The notes under the pieces: model-generated
What the model was told of the DNA's origin: nothing
The model's input: the letters and a program-made list of their open reading frames with translations, nothing else
Databases searched by the model: none
Shown here: one piece after another, positions 39,570 through 50,878 of the stretch
Layout: each line of letters begins with the position of its first letter
Numbering within the stretch: position 1 is the first letter of the stretch
Made by a program: the position numbers and the translations under genes
Assembly: GCA_021397835.1 (NCBI GenBank)
Contig: JAJFZO010000641.1
Coordinates: 784,501-848,500, forward strand
DNA: 64,000 nucleotides
Reading direction: 5' to 3'
Source: Moringa oleifera
Lineage: Eukaryota > Streptophyta > Magnoliopsida > Brassicales > Moringaceae

Positions 39570-41164
39570 TATTGATAGACGCTAGTACCAGCACCGAGGG
39601 ACCCTAGCAATGACTGCATGATAGTTGCTAGTGTTGGAAGAGCCCAACGACTGATGTTGGGGTAGTCGTCTGCACTGGCAGAGGCCAGTGCCAACACTAA
39701 GGGAGCAAAGTAATGACCCAGCGATAGCTATTATTGTCAGTAAAGATTTGCATTGGGTTCCCCCAACGAAGGCTTAATGGTTATCATTGGCATAGGTAGA
39801 CGCAAGGGCAAGCGTTAGAGGAGCTTAACAACACCTAAACAGTAGTGGTCGGCATTGAGAAAGCCCAATGACTATTGTGAAGAAGTCACTAGTGCTTATA
39901 GACCGTCGTGCCAACTTTGAGGGGACCCAATGGCTACCTTGCTACTACTACTGGGTAGTTATGGTTTTTGGCAGACATCGACGACAACGCTAGGGGCACT
40001 TAGGGACAGTCGTGTCATTTCAGCAAGACAGTCGTCGGTATGTGTAAAAGCTGGCATTGGTACCACGAAAGCTCAACGATCACCCCATGACCGTCGCAAG
40101 TGTTGGGAGAACCTAACGACTACAATTAGGCAGTCACTTACGAACATAGATGTGATGGCAAGCACTAAAAGAGCCCAACGACTATCCAACTTTTGTTGCA
40201 GGGTGGTTATAGGTGTTAGCCAAAGATGGCACTGAGAAACACTAGTGCCACCATCGGGGGAGCCCAACGACGACCATTTGATGGTCAATAGATTTAGAAG
40301 AGCCTAACAAATTTTGTCAAGTAATCGTAGACATTAGTAGGCCACAACGTTAGTACTAACTCAGCAATGACCTAACAACAGTCACAGGAGTTAGTAGACA
40401 TCAGCATTGGGTTTTCTTAGCGTTTAACCTAGTGGGAGCTGTTGGCACAGGTAGACCTGAAGGCAACCACATAAGGAGTCAAACAATGACGCAGCAGAAG
40501 TAGTGGGCACTCAAGAGGCTAATTACTTATGCCGGGACATCGCTGGTATTGGCAGACACTCGCACTAACTTTACAGGAACCCAGCGACTACTGAGTTTTT
40601 CTTAGGGGCAATTATTAGTGTTGGGCAATGATGACACCAGCATAAGGTGAACCCAAGGACTGCCTAACCATTATTGTGAGCATCAATAAACACTAGTACT
40701 AGCATTGGGGCAACCTCGCGATGATCTAATGATAGTCACTTATGTTAGTAGAGCCCATTGACTACTGTTGGGCAGTCATTGATGCTAGTAAATGCCAGTG
40801 CTAGTAGAGATGAAACTCATTGAAGACCCCAACAATAATCACTAAAGCTGATAGTCACTTATGTTAGTAGAGCCCATTGACTACTGTTGGGCAGTCATTG
40901 ATGCTAGTAGATGCCAGTGCTAGTAGAGATGAAACTCATTGAAGACCCCAACAGTAATCACTAAAGCTACCAAACATCTACATTGGGTTGCCCAACAGCT
41001 ACTGCGAAAAAGTTATTGGTGTCAGCAGATGCTCGCTCCAACTTTGGCGGAACCATCGACAATTTAGCTACTATTGTGGGGCAATTGTTGTTGTTAGGAG
41101 ACATCGATGTCAGCTTGAGGCAAACCAAGAGACTTCTCAGCTATTTCTGCAAGTAGTTGCTCAT
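39570..41164 (+). repeat. Unit 25, deleted and duplicated (1,595 bp), twin of unit 6
   Basis: It shares the short loss at 40,680 with unit 6. It also has a 119-bp tandem duplication and a joint near 40,990 from sub-unit 6 (gggttgccc) into sub-unit 8 (aacagctactgcg). Confidence 0.86.
40731..40968 (+). repeat. Recent 119-bp tandem duplication
   Basis: Copies run 40,731-40,849 and 40,850-40,968 and differ at two bases, both A/G. Each spans a cut 39-bp module, a 63-bp module and part of the next. Units elsewhere differ by roughly 10% or more, so this is among the youngest events in the window. Confidence 0.93.
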
Positions 41165-42800
41165 GTCGATAGACATATGTGCCAGCACTAGGGGATTTTA
41201 GCGATGGCTGCATGATAGTTGGCTGTAGTGGAAGAGCCCAATGACTGATGTTGGGGTAGTCGTAGGCACTAGTAGAGGCCAGTGCTAGAATAGGGGCAGT
41301 TATGCAATGACCCAACGATAGTTGCTGGTGTCGATAGAGATCTACACTAGGTTCCTCGAAGTTCGCCTAACAGTTGTTGTTGGCGTACGTAGACGCAAGA
41401 GCAAGCACTAGACGAGCTTAATGACGCCCTAATAGTGGTGGCTGGCATTGGAAGAGCATAATGATTATTATGAAGAAGTTGCTGGTACTAACAGACCTTC
41501 GTACCAAGTTTGAGGGGACCAAACGACTTCCTTGCTACTACTATTGGGTAGTAATGGCTGTTGGCAAACACCGGCACCGACACTGATGGAACCTAGGGAG
41601 AGCCCTATCATTTCTATAAGGTAGTTGTTAATGTGTGTAAATACTAGTACTAGCACAAGGGAAGCCCAACGATTACCCCATCACAATTGCTGGTGTTGGG
41701 GGAGCTTTACGACTATAGCAAGGTAGTCACTAGCGTAGGTAGACACGAGGACAAGCACTAGAAGAGCCTAAATGACTTTTTAGCCTTTGTTACTGGGTAA
41801 TTAGAGGTACTGGCAGATGATAAAATTGGGAAACACTTCTATCGACACTACGAGAGACCAGTGATGACCCTTAGAGAGTCATCAGATTTAAAAGAGCCCA
41901 AAAAGTGTAATTGGGCAATCGTAAATGCTAGTAGATCGGAGAGTTAGTACTAAAGCAACTCAGTAGTGACCTACCGACAGTTGCAGGTCTTAGTAGACAT
42001 CAGCGTTGGGTTTTCCTATCGTTGGCCTAGTGGGAGTTGCTAGCATAGGTAGACATGATGGCAATGACAAAAGGAGTCGAAAAAACAAAGTAGCAGTAGT
42101 AGGAACCTAAGGACAACCTAACCATTATTATGAGGTAGTTCAAAGCATCGATAGATGCTAGTACTAGCACCGAGGCAACCTCACGATGACCTAATGATAG
42201 TCAAACATATTCGTAGAGCCCATTGATTACTATTGGGCACTCATTGATAATGGTAAATGCTACTGCCAGCACAAACGAAACTCAATAAAGACCCAACGAT
42301 AGTTACTAAAGCTACCAAACATCTGCATTGGGTTGCCCAAATTATAGCCCAATAGCAATAGTTGTTGGCGTTACGAGAGCCTAACGACGATTTTTGGGAA
42401 GTCATTGGGGCACACAGATGCTTGCATTTGTTTTTGAGGAACCCAACGATTGCTCAACTACTATTTTGGGGTACTTATTGGTGTTGGCACATGCTGACAC
42501 CACAATTAAGTGAACCAGAAGACTTCCCTGCTATTCCTGGAAGCAGTTGCTAGTGTCGATAGACACTAGTGTTTGCATCAAGGGAGACTAACGATTACCA
42601 CATGGCTATCTCTTGTATTAGGAAAGCCCAATAAGTACTGCAAGAAAAATATTGGTGCTAGCAGATGCTCACTCCAACTTTGGCAGAACCATCGACTATT
42701 CAGCTACAAATGCAGGGCAATTTTTGGTGTTGGGAGACAATGATGTCAACATGAGGCAAACCAAAAGACTTCTCAGTTATTTCTGTAGGCAGTTGCTTAG
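41165..42800 (+). repeat. Unit 26, deleted (1,636 bp), partner of unit 7
   Basis: Near 42,101 the opening module of sub-unit 5 (gtagcagtagt) joins its last module (aggaacctaaggac), removing about 150 bp. The section after the joint resembles units 11 and 29 more than unit 7. Confidence 0.83.
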
Positions 42801-44500
42801 GTCGATAGATGTGAGTGCCAACACTAGGGGACCTTAACGACGACTGCATGATAGTTAGGTGTGTTGTAAAAGCTCAACGATAGTTGCTGGTGTCGTTAGA
42901 GATCTACACTGGGTTCCCCCAAAATGGCCTAACAGTTGTCGTTGGCGTAGGTAGACGCGAGGGCAAGCATTAAACAAGCTTAACGACACCCTAGTAGTAG
43001 TGGTTGGCATTGGGAGAGCCAAATGACTATCGTGAAGAACTCGCTGGTGCTAGTAGAACCTTGTGCCAAGTTTGAAGGGACCCAATTGCTACCTTGCTAC
43101 AATTACTAGGTAGTTACGGGTATGGATAAACACCAGCGTAGACAGTAGGGGAACCTAGGGAGAGCTTTATAATTTCTGTGAGGCAGTTGCTGGTGTCTTT
43201 AACGCTAATACTAGCGCAAGCAAAGCCCAACGATTCCCCATGACATTCACTCATGTTAGACAAGCCCTACGACCATAACTAGGCAATCACTGGCTTTGGT
43301 AGAAGCAAGGGTAAGCACTAAAAGAGCTCGATGACTTTCTAACCTTGTTATGAGGTAGTTATAGGTACTGGCAGATGACGAAATTTTGAAACTCTAGTGC
43401 CGACACCGGGGGAGCCCAGTGACAACCCTTGGGTAGTCACTAGATTTTAGAGGGCATAATAAGTGTTGTTAGGTAATCGCAGACGCTAGTAGATTAGAAA
43501 GTCAATACTAGAGCAACTCAGCAATTGCCTAGCGACAGTCACAGGCTTTAGCAGATATTAGCGTTGGGTTTTCCTATCGTTAGCTTAGTGGTAGTTGCCG
43601 ACACATAAACATGATAGCAACCGCAAAAGGAGTCGAACGACAAAGTAGCAGTAGTAGTGGGCACTAGGAGAGCCTAAAATCTTATGCAGGAAAGTTGCTG
43701 GTGCCGGCAAACACTCGCGCTAACTTTTAAAGAACCCAGCGACTGTTGAGTTATTGTTATGGGGTAGTTATTAGTGTTAGCAGCTGATGACACCAGCATA
43801 AGAGGAACCCGATGACTGTGCAACTAGTATTGCATGATAGTTGTTAGCATGGATAAACGCTATTGCTAGTACCCGAGCAACCTAACGACAAGCCAATGAT
43901 AGTCATTCATATTGGTAGATCCCAATGACTGCTATTCGATAATCGTTGATGCTAGTAGAAGCCAGTGCTTGCACAAATAAAACTTGATGAAGATCCAATA
44001 ATAGTCATTAATATGGCCAAACATTTAAGTGGGTTGCCCCAATGATTGCCCAATTGCAGTCGTTGTTGGCATTATTAGAGCCTAACGACAGCTGTAAGGA
44101 AGTTGTTGGGGGCAGGTAGATGCTCGTGTTTGTTTTTAGGAAATTTAAAGATTGCCCTACTACTATTATGGGTAGTTACTATTGTTAGCAGACGCTGATA
44201 CTAGCACTAAATGAACTAAAAGACTTCCCTCCTATTGCTGCGAGCAGTTGTTAGTGTTTATAGACACGAATACCAGCATAGAGGGAGACTAATGATGATC
44301 GCATGATTGTTGCTGATATTAGAAAAGCCCAACAACTACTATGGGAAAGGTGCTTGTGCTCGTAGATGCTCGCTCCAACTTTACGGGAACAAACAACTGC
44401 TCAACTACTAGTGAGGGGTTATTATTTATATTGGCAGACATCAATGTTAGCACGAGGTGAATCAAGAGACTTCTCTGCTATTTCTGCACGTAGTTGCTCT
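42801..44500 (+). repeat. Unit 27, deleted (1,700 bp)
   Basis: About 75 bp are missing near 42,872 (aaaagctcaacgatagttgc). The opening is most like unit 10, the middle like units 7 and 10 (ctattgctagtacccgag, 43,865) and the end like unit 8, so it is probably mosaic. Confidence 0.8.
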
Positions 44501-46205
44501 TATCGATAGATGATAGTGCCAGCATTGGGGGATCCTAGCGATGACTGCATGACAGTTGCTAGTGTTGGAGGAGCCCAGCGACTGATGTTGGGGTAGTCAT
44601 TGGCACTAACAGAGGCCAGTGCCAGCATTAAGGCAGCTAAGCAATGGCCCAGCTGGTGTCATTGGCATAGGTAGACGTAGGGGTAAGCACTAGAAGAGCT
44701 TAACGATACCTTAGTAGCAATGGTTGGCATTGGGAGAGCCCAATGATTGTTGTGAACAAATTGCTGTTGCTAGTAGACCTTTGTGCCAACTTTGAGGGGA
44801 CCCAACAGTTGGCTTAATACTATTGCTAAGAAATTACGGGTGTTGGTAAACACTAGCGTTGACACTAAGTGAACCTTAGGACAGCCATATCATTTCGTTG
44901 AGGCAGTTGTCGGTGTGTGTAAACGCTAGTATTAGCACCAGGGAAGCTCAACGATCACCCCATGACTGTCGCTAGTGTTGGGGGAGCCCAACGACAATAA
45001 TTAGGCCATCACTAGCGAAGGTAGATGCGAAGGCAAGCAATACAATAGTCCAACGATTGTCTAGCTTTTGTAGCAAGGTAGCTATTAGTGTTGGCTGAAG
45101 GCGGCATTTAGAAACACTAGTGCCGGTATCGGGGGAGCCCAGCGATGACCCTCAAAGGATTTAGGAGACCCCAACAACTTTTGTTGGGCAATCGCAAATG
45201 CTAATAGATCGCAGGGTCAATACTGGACTGGCTCAACAATGACCTAGGGAGAGTAGCGGGCCTTAGTAGACATTAGCATTGGGTTTTCCTATCGTTAGCC
45301 TAGTAGCAGTTGCTGGCACATGTAGACATGAAGGCAACCACAAAAGGAGTCAAACGACAAAGTAACAATTGTAATAGGCACTAAGAGAGCCCAAAAACTT
45401 ATGCAGGGACGTCACTGGTGCTGGCAGACTCTCGCACCAACTTTGAAGGAACCCGATGACTACCGAGTCATTGTTACAGGGTAGTTATTAGTGTTGGGAG
45501 ATGATAACACTAGTAAAAGAGGAACCCAAGGACTATGTAACCACTACCCAGTCATCACTAGATGCTAGTGCTAGTACCAGGGTAACCTAGCAATGACGTA
45601 ATGATAATTACTCGTGTTGGTATAGCCCAATGACTACTAATGGGCAGTTATTGATGCTAGTACGTGCCAGTGCTTACACAAACAAAACTCGAAGAAGACT
45701 TAATGATAGTCACTAAAGGTGCCAAACATCTACTATGGGTTGCCCTAATGATTGTCTAATAGCAGTCATTGTTGGCATTATGAGAGCCTAACGACGACAG
45801 TTGGAAAGTCATTTGGGTTGGCAGATGCTCGCACTAGTTTTTAGGGAACCCAACGATTGTCCAACTACTATTATTGAGTAGTTATTGGTGTTTGCACACG
45901 CTGACACCAGCTTTTGGTGAACCAAAAAACTTCCTTGCTATTGATGCAGGCAGTTGTTGGTGTCGATAGACATTGTGCCAACATCGAGGGAGACTAACGA
46001 TGACTGCATGGCTGCTTTTGGTTTTGGGAAACCCGAACAACTACTGCCGAAATGTTGTTGGTGCTGGCATATGCTTACTCAAACTTTGGCGAAACCATTG
46101 ACTATTCAGCTACTAATGCGGGGCAGTTTTTGGTGTTGGTAGACACCGATGTTAGTACGAGGCGAACTAAGAGACTTTTCAGCTATTTCTGCAAGCAGTT
46201 ACTCA
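44501..46205 (+). repeat. Unit 28, deleted (1,705 bp), twin of unit 9
   Basis: About 77 bp are missing near 44,653 (ggcccagctggtgtcattgg). Otherwise it follows unit 9 at offsets of 30,415 falling to 30,330 bp. Confidence 0.85.
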
Positions 46206-47291
46206 TGTCAATAGATGCTAGTGCCAACAACGAGGGACCCTAGCGATGATTGCATGAAAGTTGCTAGTGTTGGAGGAGCCTAACGATTAATGTTTAGGTA
46301 GTTATCGACATTAGCAGAGGCCAGTGCCAGCATTGAAGGAGCTAAGCAATGGCCCAATGATAGCTGCTGGTATCGGAAGAGATCTACACTGGGTTCCCCC
46401 AATGATGGCCTGATAGTTGTCACTGGCATAGGTAGACGCGAAGGCGAGCACTAGAGGAGCTTAACGACTAGAGAGCCCAAAAACTTATGCCGGGACATTA
46501 CTGGTGTTGGCACACATTCACACCAGCTTTTAAGGGACCTAGCGACTGCCGAATCTTTGTTACGGGGTAGTTATTAGTAGTAGGCGATGATGACACCAGC
46601 ATAAGGGGAACCCAAGGACTGGCCAACCATTATTGTGAGGTAGTTCTTAGCATTAATAGACGTTAGTACTAGCACCAAGGCAACTTGATGACAACCTAAT
46701 GGTAGTTACTTGTGTTGATAGAGCCCATTAACTACTGTTGGGTAGTCATTGATGTTGGTAGATGCCAGTACTAGCACAAACAAAACTCAATGAAGACCCA
46801 ATGATAGTCATTAAAGCTGCCAAACATCTACGTTAGGTTGCCTAATGGTAGTTGTTGTTGGCGTTACGAAAGCCTAACGACGGCTGTTGGGAAGTCATTG
46901 GGTAGGCAGATGCTCGCACTTGTTTTTTGGGAACCCAACGATTGCCCAAGTACTATTATGGGGTAGTTATTGGTGTGGGCGCATGCCGACACCACAACTA
47001 AATGAACCAAAAAGCTTCTCTACTATTGCTGCAGGCAGTTGTTTTTGTGGATAGATGCCAGTGCCAGCATTAAGGGACACTAACGATTATCACATGGCTA
47101 TTTCTAGTATTGGAAAAGCCCAACAACTACAGCAGGAAAGTTATTGGTATTGACGGATGCTCGCTCCACCTTTAGCAGAACCAATGACTACACAGCTACT
47201 ACTGAAGGGAAGTTGTTGGTGTTGGGAGACACCGACGTCAACACAAGGCAAACTAGGGGACTTCTCAACTATTTCTCCAGGTAGATGCTCA
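46206..47291 (+). repeat. Unit 29, deleted (1,086 bp), twin of unit 11
   Basis: Near 46,467 sub-unit 2 (cttaacgac) runs into sub-unit 5 (agagcccaaaaacttatg), exactly as in unit 11. It keeps about 280 bp that unit 11 later lost. Confidence 0.87.
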
Positions 47292-49070
47292 TGTCAATAA
47301 ATGCGAGTAACAGCATCAAAGGACCCTAGTTATGATTGAATGATAGTTGCTATTGTTGGAAGAGCCCAATGACTGATGTTTGGGTAGTCATTAGCACTAG
47401 TAGAGGCCAGCGCTAGCATAGAGGGAGCTATGTAATGACTCAGTTATAGCTGCTGGTGTTAGTAGAGATCGGTGCTAGCTTCCCCTAATGATGGCCAAAT
47501 GGTTGTTGCTGGCATAAGAAGACGCGAGAGCAAGAACTAGGAAAACTTTACGATGCCTTCGCAATAGTGATTGGCATTTGGGAGAGCCCAATGACATTCA
47601 TGAAGAATTCGCTGGTGTTACCCTCATGCCAACTTTGAAAGGACCCAACGGTTGCCTTGCTACTGCTACTTGGTAGTTACGGGTGTTGACAAACACCGGC
47701 GCCGACACTAGGGGAACCCAAAGAGAGCCCTGTCATTTCTGTGAGGCAGTTGTCGGTGTTAATAAATGCTAATACTAGCATAAGGGAAGCCTAATGATTA
47801 CCCCATGACAATCTTTGGTGTCGAGTGAGCCCTACGACTATAGCTAGGCAGTCACGAACGTAGGTCGATGCGAGAGCAAGCACTAAAAGAGCCCAATGAC
47901 TATCCAACTTTTGCTGAAGGGTAGTTATAGGTACTGGCAGATGACGAAATTGGGGAATGCTAGTGTTGGCATCGGGGGAACCCAGCGACGACCCTTAGAT
48001 AGTCACTAGATTTAGGAAAGCCTAACAACTGTTATCAAGCAATCGCAAATGCTAATAGATCGAAGAGTCAGTACTAGAGTAGTTCAACAATGACTTAACG
48101 ATAATTACGGGCCTTTGCAGACGTCAAAGTTTGGTTTCCCTATCATTTGCCTAGTGGCTGTTGGTTGCACACATAGAAATGAAGGCAACCACAAAAGGAG
48201 TCGAACAACGAAGTAGCACTAGTAGTGGTCACTAGGAGAGCCCAAAAACTTATGCAGGGACGTTACTAATGTTGGTAAACATTCACACCAACTTTGAAAG
48301 AACCCAGCGACTGCCGAGTCATTGTTACAAGGTAGTTATTAATGTTGGGAGATGATGGCACCAGCATAAGACAAACCCAAGGGCTATGCAACCAGTATTG
48401 CGGGTAGTTATTAGCATCGATAGATGCTAGTGCTAGTACCCGAGTAACCTAACGACGACCCAAAAAAAGTCGTTCGCGTTGGTAAAGCCTAATGACTGTC
48501 ATTGGGCAGTCGTTGATGCTAGTAGATGCCAGTGCTTGCATAAACAAAACTCGATGAAGACCCAACGATACTCACTAAAACTACCAAACATCTATTATGG
48601 GTTGCCCTAATGATTGCCCAATGGTAGTCATTTTTGGCATTATGAGAGCCTAATGACGGTTATTGGGAAGTCGTTGGGGCAGGTAGATACTCACGCTTAT
48701 TTTGAGGGAACCTAACGATTGTCCAACTACTGTTGTGGGGTAGTTATTGGTGTTGGCACACAGCGACGCCAACACCAAGTGAACTAAAAGACTTCCCTCC
48801 TATTGCTACAGGCAATTAATGGTGTCGATAACTGCGAGTGCCAGCATCAAGGGAGACTAATGATGACTGCATAACTATTATCGGTAATTGAAAAAGCCTA
48901 ACAACTATTGTGAAAAAGGTGTTGGTGCTAGTAGATGCTCGCTCTTGCTTTGAGGGAATCAATGACTACTAAGCAACTGGTGTAGGGCAGTTATTGGTGT
49001 TGCCAAACATTGATGTCAGCACAAAGTGAGCCAACAGACTTCTCACCTATTTTTGTAGGCAGTTGCTCAT
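47292..49070 (+). repeat. Unit 30, full length (1,779 bp), twin of unit 12
   Basis: The unit is intact. It carries the shortened gtgttaccctc marker at 47,615 and gaccctagttatgattgaat near 47,322, as unit 12 does. Confidence 0.87.
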
Positions 49071-49099
49071 GTCAATAGATGCCAGTGCCAGCACCAAGG

Positions 49100-49320
49100 G
49101 ACCCTAATGATGACTACATGATAGTTGCTGGTGTTTAAAGACCCCAACGACTGATGTTAGGGTAGTCATCAGCATTGGCAAACACCAGCGCCAACACGAG
49201 GGGAGCAAAGCAGTGACCCAGCGATAGTCGTTGGTGTTAATAGTGATCTGGGTTGGGTTCCTTCAATGATGGCCTAACGGTTATCACTGGCGTAGGCAGA
49301 CGCAAAGGCAAGCACTGGAG
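49100..49320 (+). repeat. Sub-unit 1 of reference unit (type A, 221 bp)
   Basis: Its modules are about 39, 64, 60 and 59 bp. The third module (gcaatgaccca-type, in other units gagctatgcaatgaccc) and the fourth resemble those of sub-unit 4. Many deletion joints fall here. Confidence 0.8.
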
Positions 49321-49566
49321 GAGCTTAACAACACCCTAGTAGTAGTGGTCAGCATTGGGAAGGCCCAATGACTATTGTGAAGAAGTTGTTAGTGCTAGTA
49401 GACTCTCGTGCCAACTTTGAAGGGCCTAACAACTGCCTCGCTAGTACTACTTGGTAGTCACAGGTGTTGGTAGACGTTGGTGTTGACACTAAGGGAACCT
49501 AGGGATAGCCGTGTCATTTTTGTGCGATAGTTGCTAGTGTTTATAAGCGCTAGTATTAGCACCACA
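49321..49566 (+). repeat. Sub-unit 2 of reference unit (type B, 246 bp)
   Basis: Its modules are about 38, 65, 72 and 72 bp. It opens gagcttaacaacacc. The second module holds ctagtagactctcgtgcc, the site of the 5-bp loss seen in four units. Confidence 0.8.
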
Positions 49567-49757
49567 GAAGCGTGACGATCATCCCATGACTGTCGCTAGT
49601 ATTAGGAGAGCCTAAGGACTATAGTTAGGCAGTCATTAGAGTTGGTAAATGCAAGGGCAAGCACTAAAAAAGCCCAACAACTGTGTGCTTTTGTTGCGGG
49701 GAAATTATAAATGTTAGCTGAAGACAGCATTGAGAAACACTATTGCTAGCACCAAGG
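49567..49757 (+). repeat. Sub-unit 3 of reference unit (type C, 191 bp)
   Basis: Its modules are about 39 and 63 bp, then one of 88 bp that looks like a long module with extra sequence (gagaaacactattgc). Confidence 0.75.
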
Positions 49758-49976
49758 GAGCCCAACGACGATCATTTGATAGTCACTAGATTTATGAGAG
49801 CCTACCAATTTTTTTCGGGTAATCACAAATACTAGTAGATTGCAATATCAGTATTAGAGCAAATCAACAATGACTTAGCGACAGTCATGGGCCATAGCAG
49901 ACATCAGCTTGGGTTTTCCTTACGTTAGCCTAGTGGGAGTTGTTGGCACAGGTAAACTTGAAGGCAACCACAAAAG
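49758..49976 (+). repeat. Sub-unit 4 of reference unit (type A, 219 bp)
   Basis: Its modules are about 40, 64, 60 and 57 bp. It is a paralogue of sub-unit 1: both carry gcaatgac(c/t)yagcgayag and a gggttyyccyarcg stretch. Confidence 0.8.
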
Positions 49977-50223
49977 GAGTCTAATGATGAAGTAGCAGTA
50001 CTAGTGGGCACTAGGAGAGCCTAAAAACTTATGCACGGACGTTGTTGGTGCTAGCAGAAACTTGCGCCAGCTTTGAATTAACCCAGCGACTATCGAGTCA
50101 TTATTATGGGGTAGTTATTAGTATTGGCAGATGATGACACCAACATAAGAGGAACCCAAGGACTGCGCAACCAGTATTGCAGGGTAGTTGTTAGCTTCAA
50201 TAGACGTTAGTGCTAGTACCAGG
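49977..50223 (+). repeat. Sub-unit 5 of reference unit (type B, 247 bp)
   Basis: Its modules are about 39, 64, 73 and 72 bp. It opens gagtctaatgatgaagtagc, and its second module contains the aaaacttatgc signature. Confidence 0.8.
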
Positions 50224-50386
50224 GCAACTTAACGATAACCCAGTAACAGTCGCACACGTTGGTAGAGCCTAATGACTACTGTTGGGCATTCGTTGGTGCT
50301 ACTAGATACCAGTGCTTCTAAAAACAAAACTTAGCAAAGACACAACATTAGTCACAAAAGCTGCTAAGCATCTACGTTGGGTTGCC
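50224..50386 (+). repeat. Sub-unit 6 of reference unit (short A, 163 bp)
   Basis: Its modules are about 40, 63 and 60 bp. It looks like a type A sub-unit that lacks its fourth module. The 63-bp module carries the hairpin dyad. Confidence 0.78.
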
Positions 50387-50632
50387 CCAATGATTGCCCA
50401 ATTGTAGCCGTTGTTGGCGTTACAAGAGCCTAACGATGGCTGTTGGGAAGTCGTTGGGCCATGCACATGATCGTACTTATTTTTAGGGAACCTAACGGTT
50501 GCCCAACTACAATTGTGGGTTAGTTATTGGTGTTGGCACACACGGACACCAGTATGAGGTGAACCAAAAGTCTTCCTTACTATTGTTGTGGGTAGCTACT
50601 GGTGTCGATAGACGCTAGTGCCAGCATTGAGA
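50387..50632 (+). repeat. Sub-unit 7 of reference unit (type B, 246 bp)
   Basis: Its modules are about 39, 63, 73 and 72 bp. The second module ends in tatttttaggg. The last module closes with the gtcgatagacgc motif that nearly copies the unit boundary. Confidence 0.8.
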
Positions 50633-50878
50633 GAGACTAGTGATGACCGTATGACTATTGCTAGTATTAGGAAAGCCCAATAACTACTACAGGAAAGCTG
50701 TTGGTGCTAACTGATGCTTGCCCAAGGTTTGAGGGAACCAACGGCTACTCAATTACTAGTGCGGGGCAATTGTTGGTGTTGGCAGGCATCGATGTCGGCA
50801 TGAGGTGAACCAAGAGACTTCTCAGCTATTTTTACAAGTAGTTACTCATGTCGATAGATGCCAATGGCAACATTGGGG
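50633..50878 (+). repeat. Sub-unit 8 of reference unit (type B, 246 bp)
   Basis: It opens with the gagactagtgatgacc marker. Its modules are about 39, 63, 70 and 73 bp. The last module includes the start of unit 32 by the boundary used here. Confidence 0.8.

Larger units (their letters stand above)
49071..50849 (+). repeat. Unit 31, full-length reference unit (1,779 bp)
   Basis: The unit is intact and used here as the reference for the eight sub-units listed from 49,100. It pairs with unit 13 at 29,355 bp and with unit 21 at about 17,394 bp. Confidence 0.88.

Noticed and set aside
50470..50490. tttagggaacc motif in sub-unit 7, resembling the plant telomere heptamer TTTAGGG
   Set aside because: It occurs once per unit and never in tandem, so it is not telomeric sequence. 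Chance similarity is the simplest reading.
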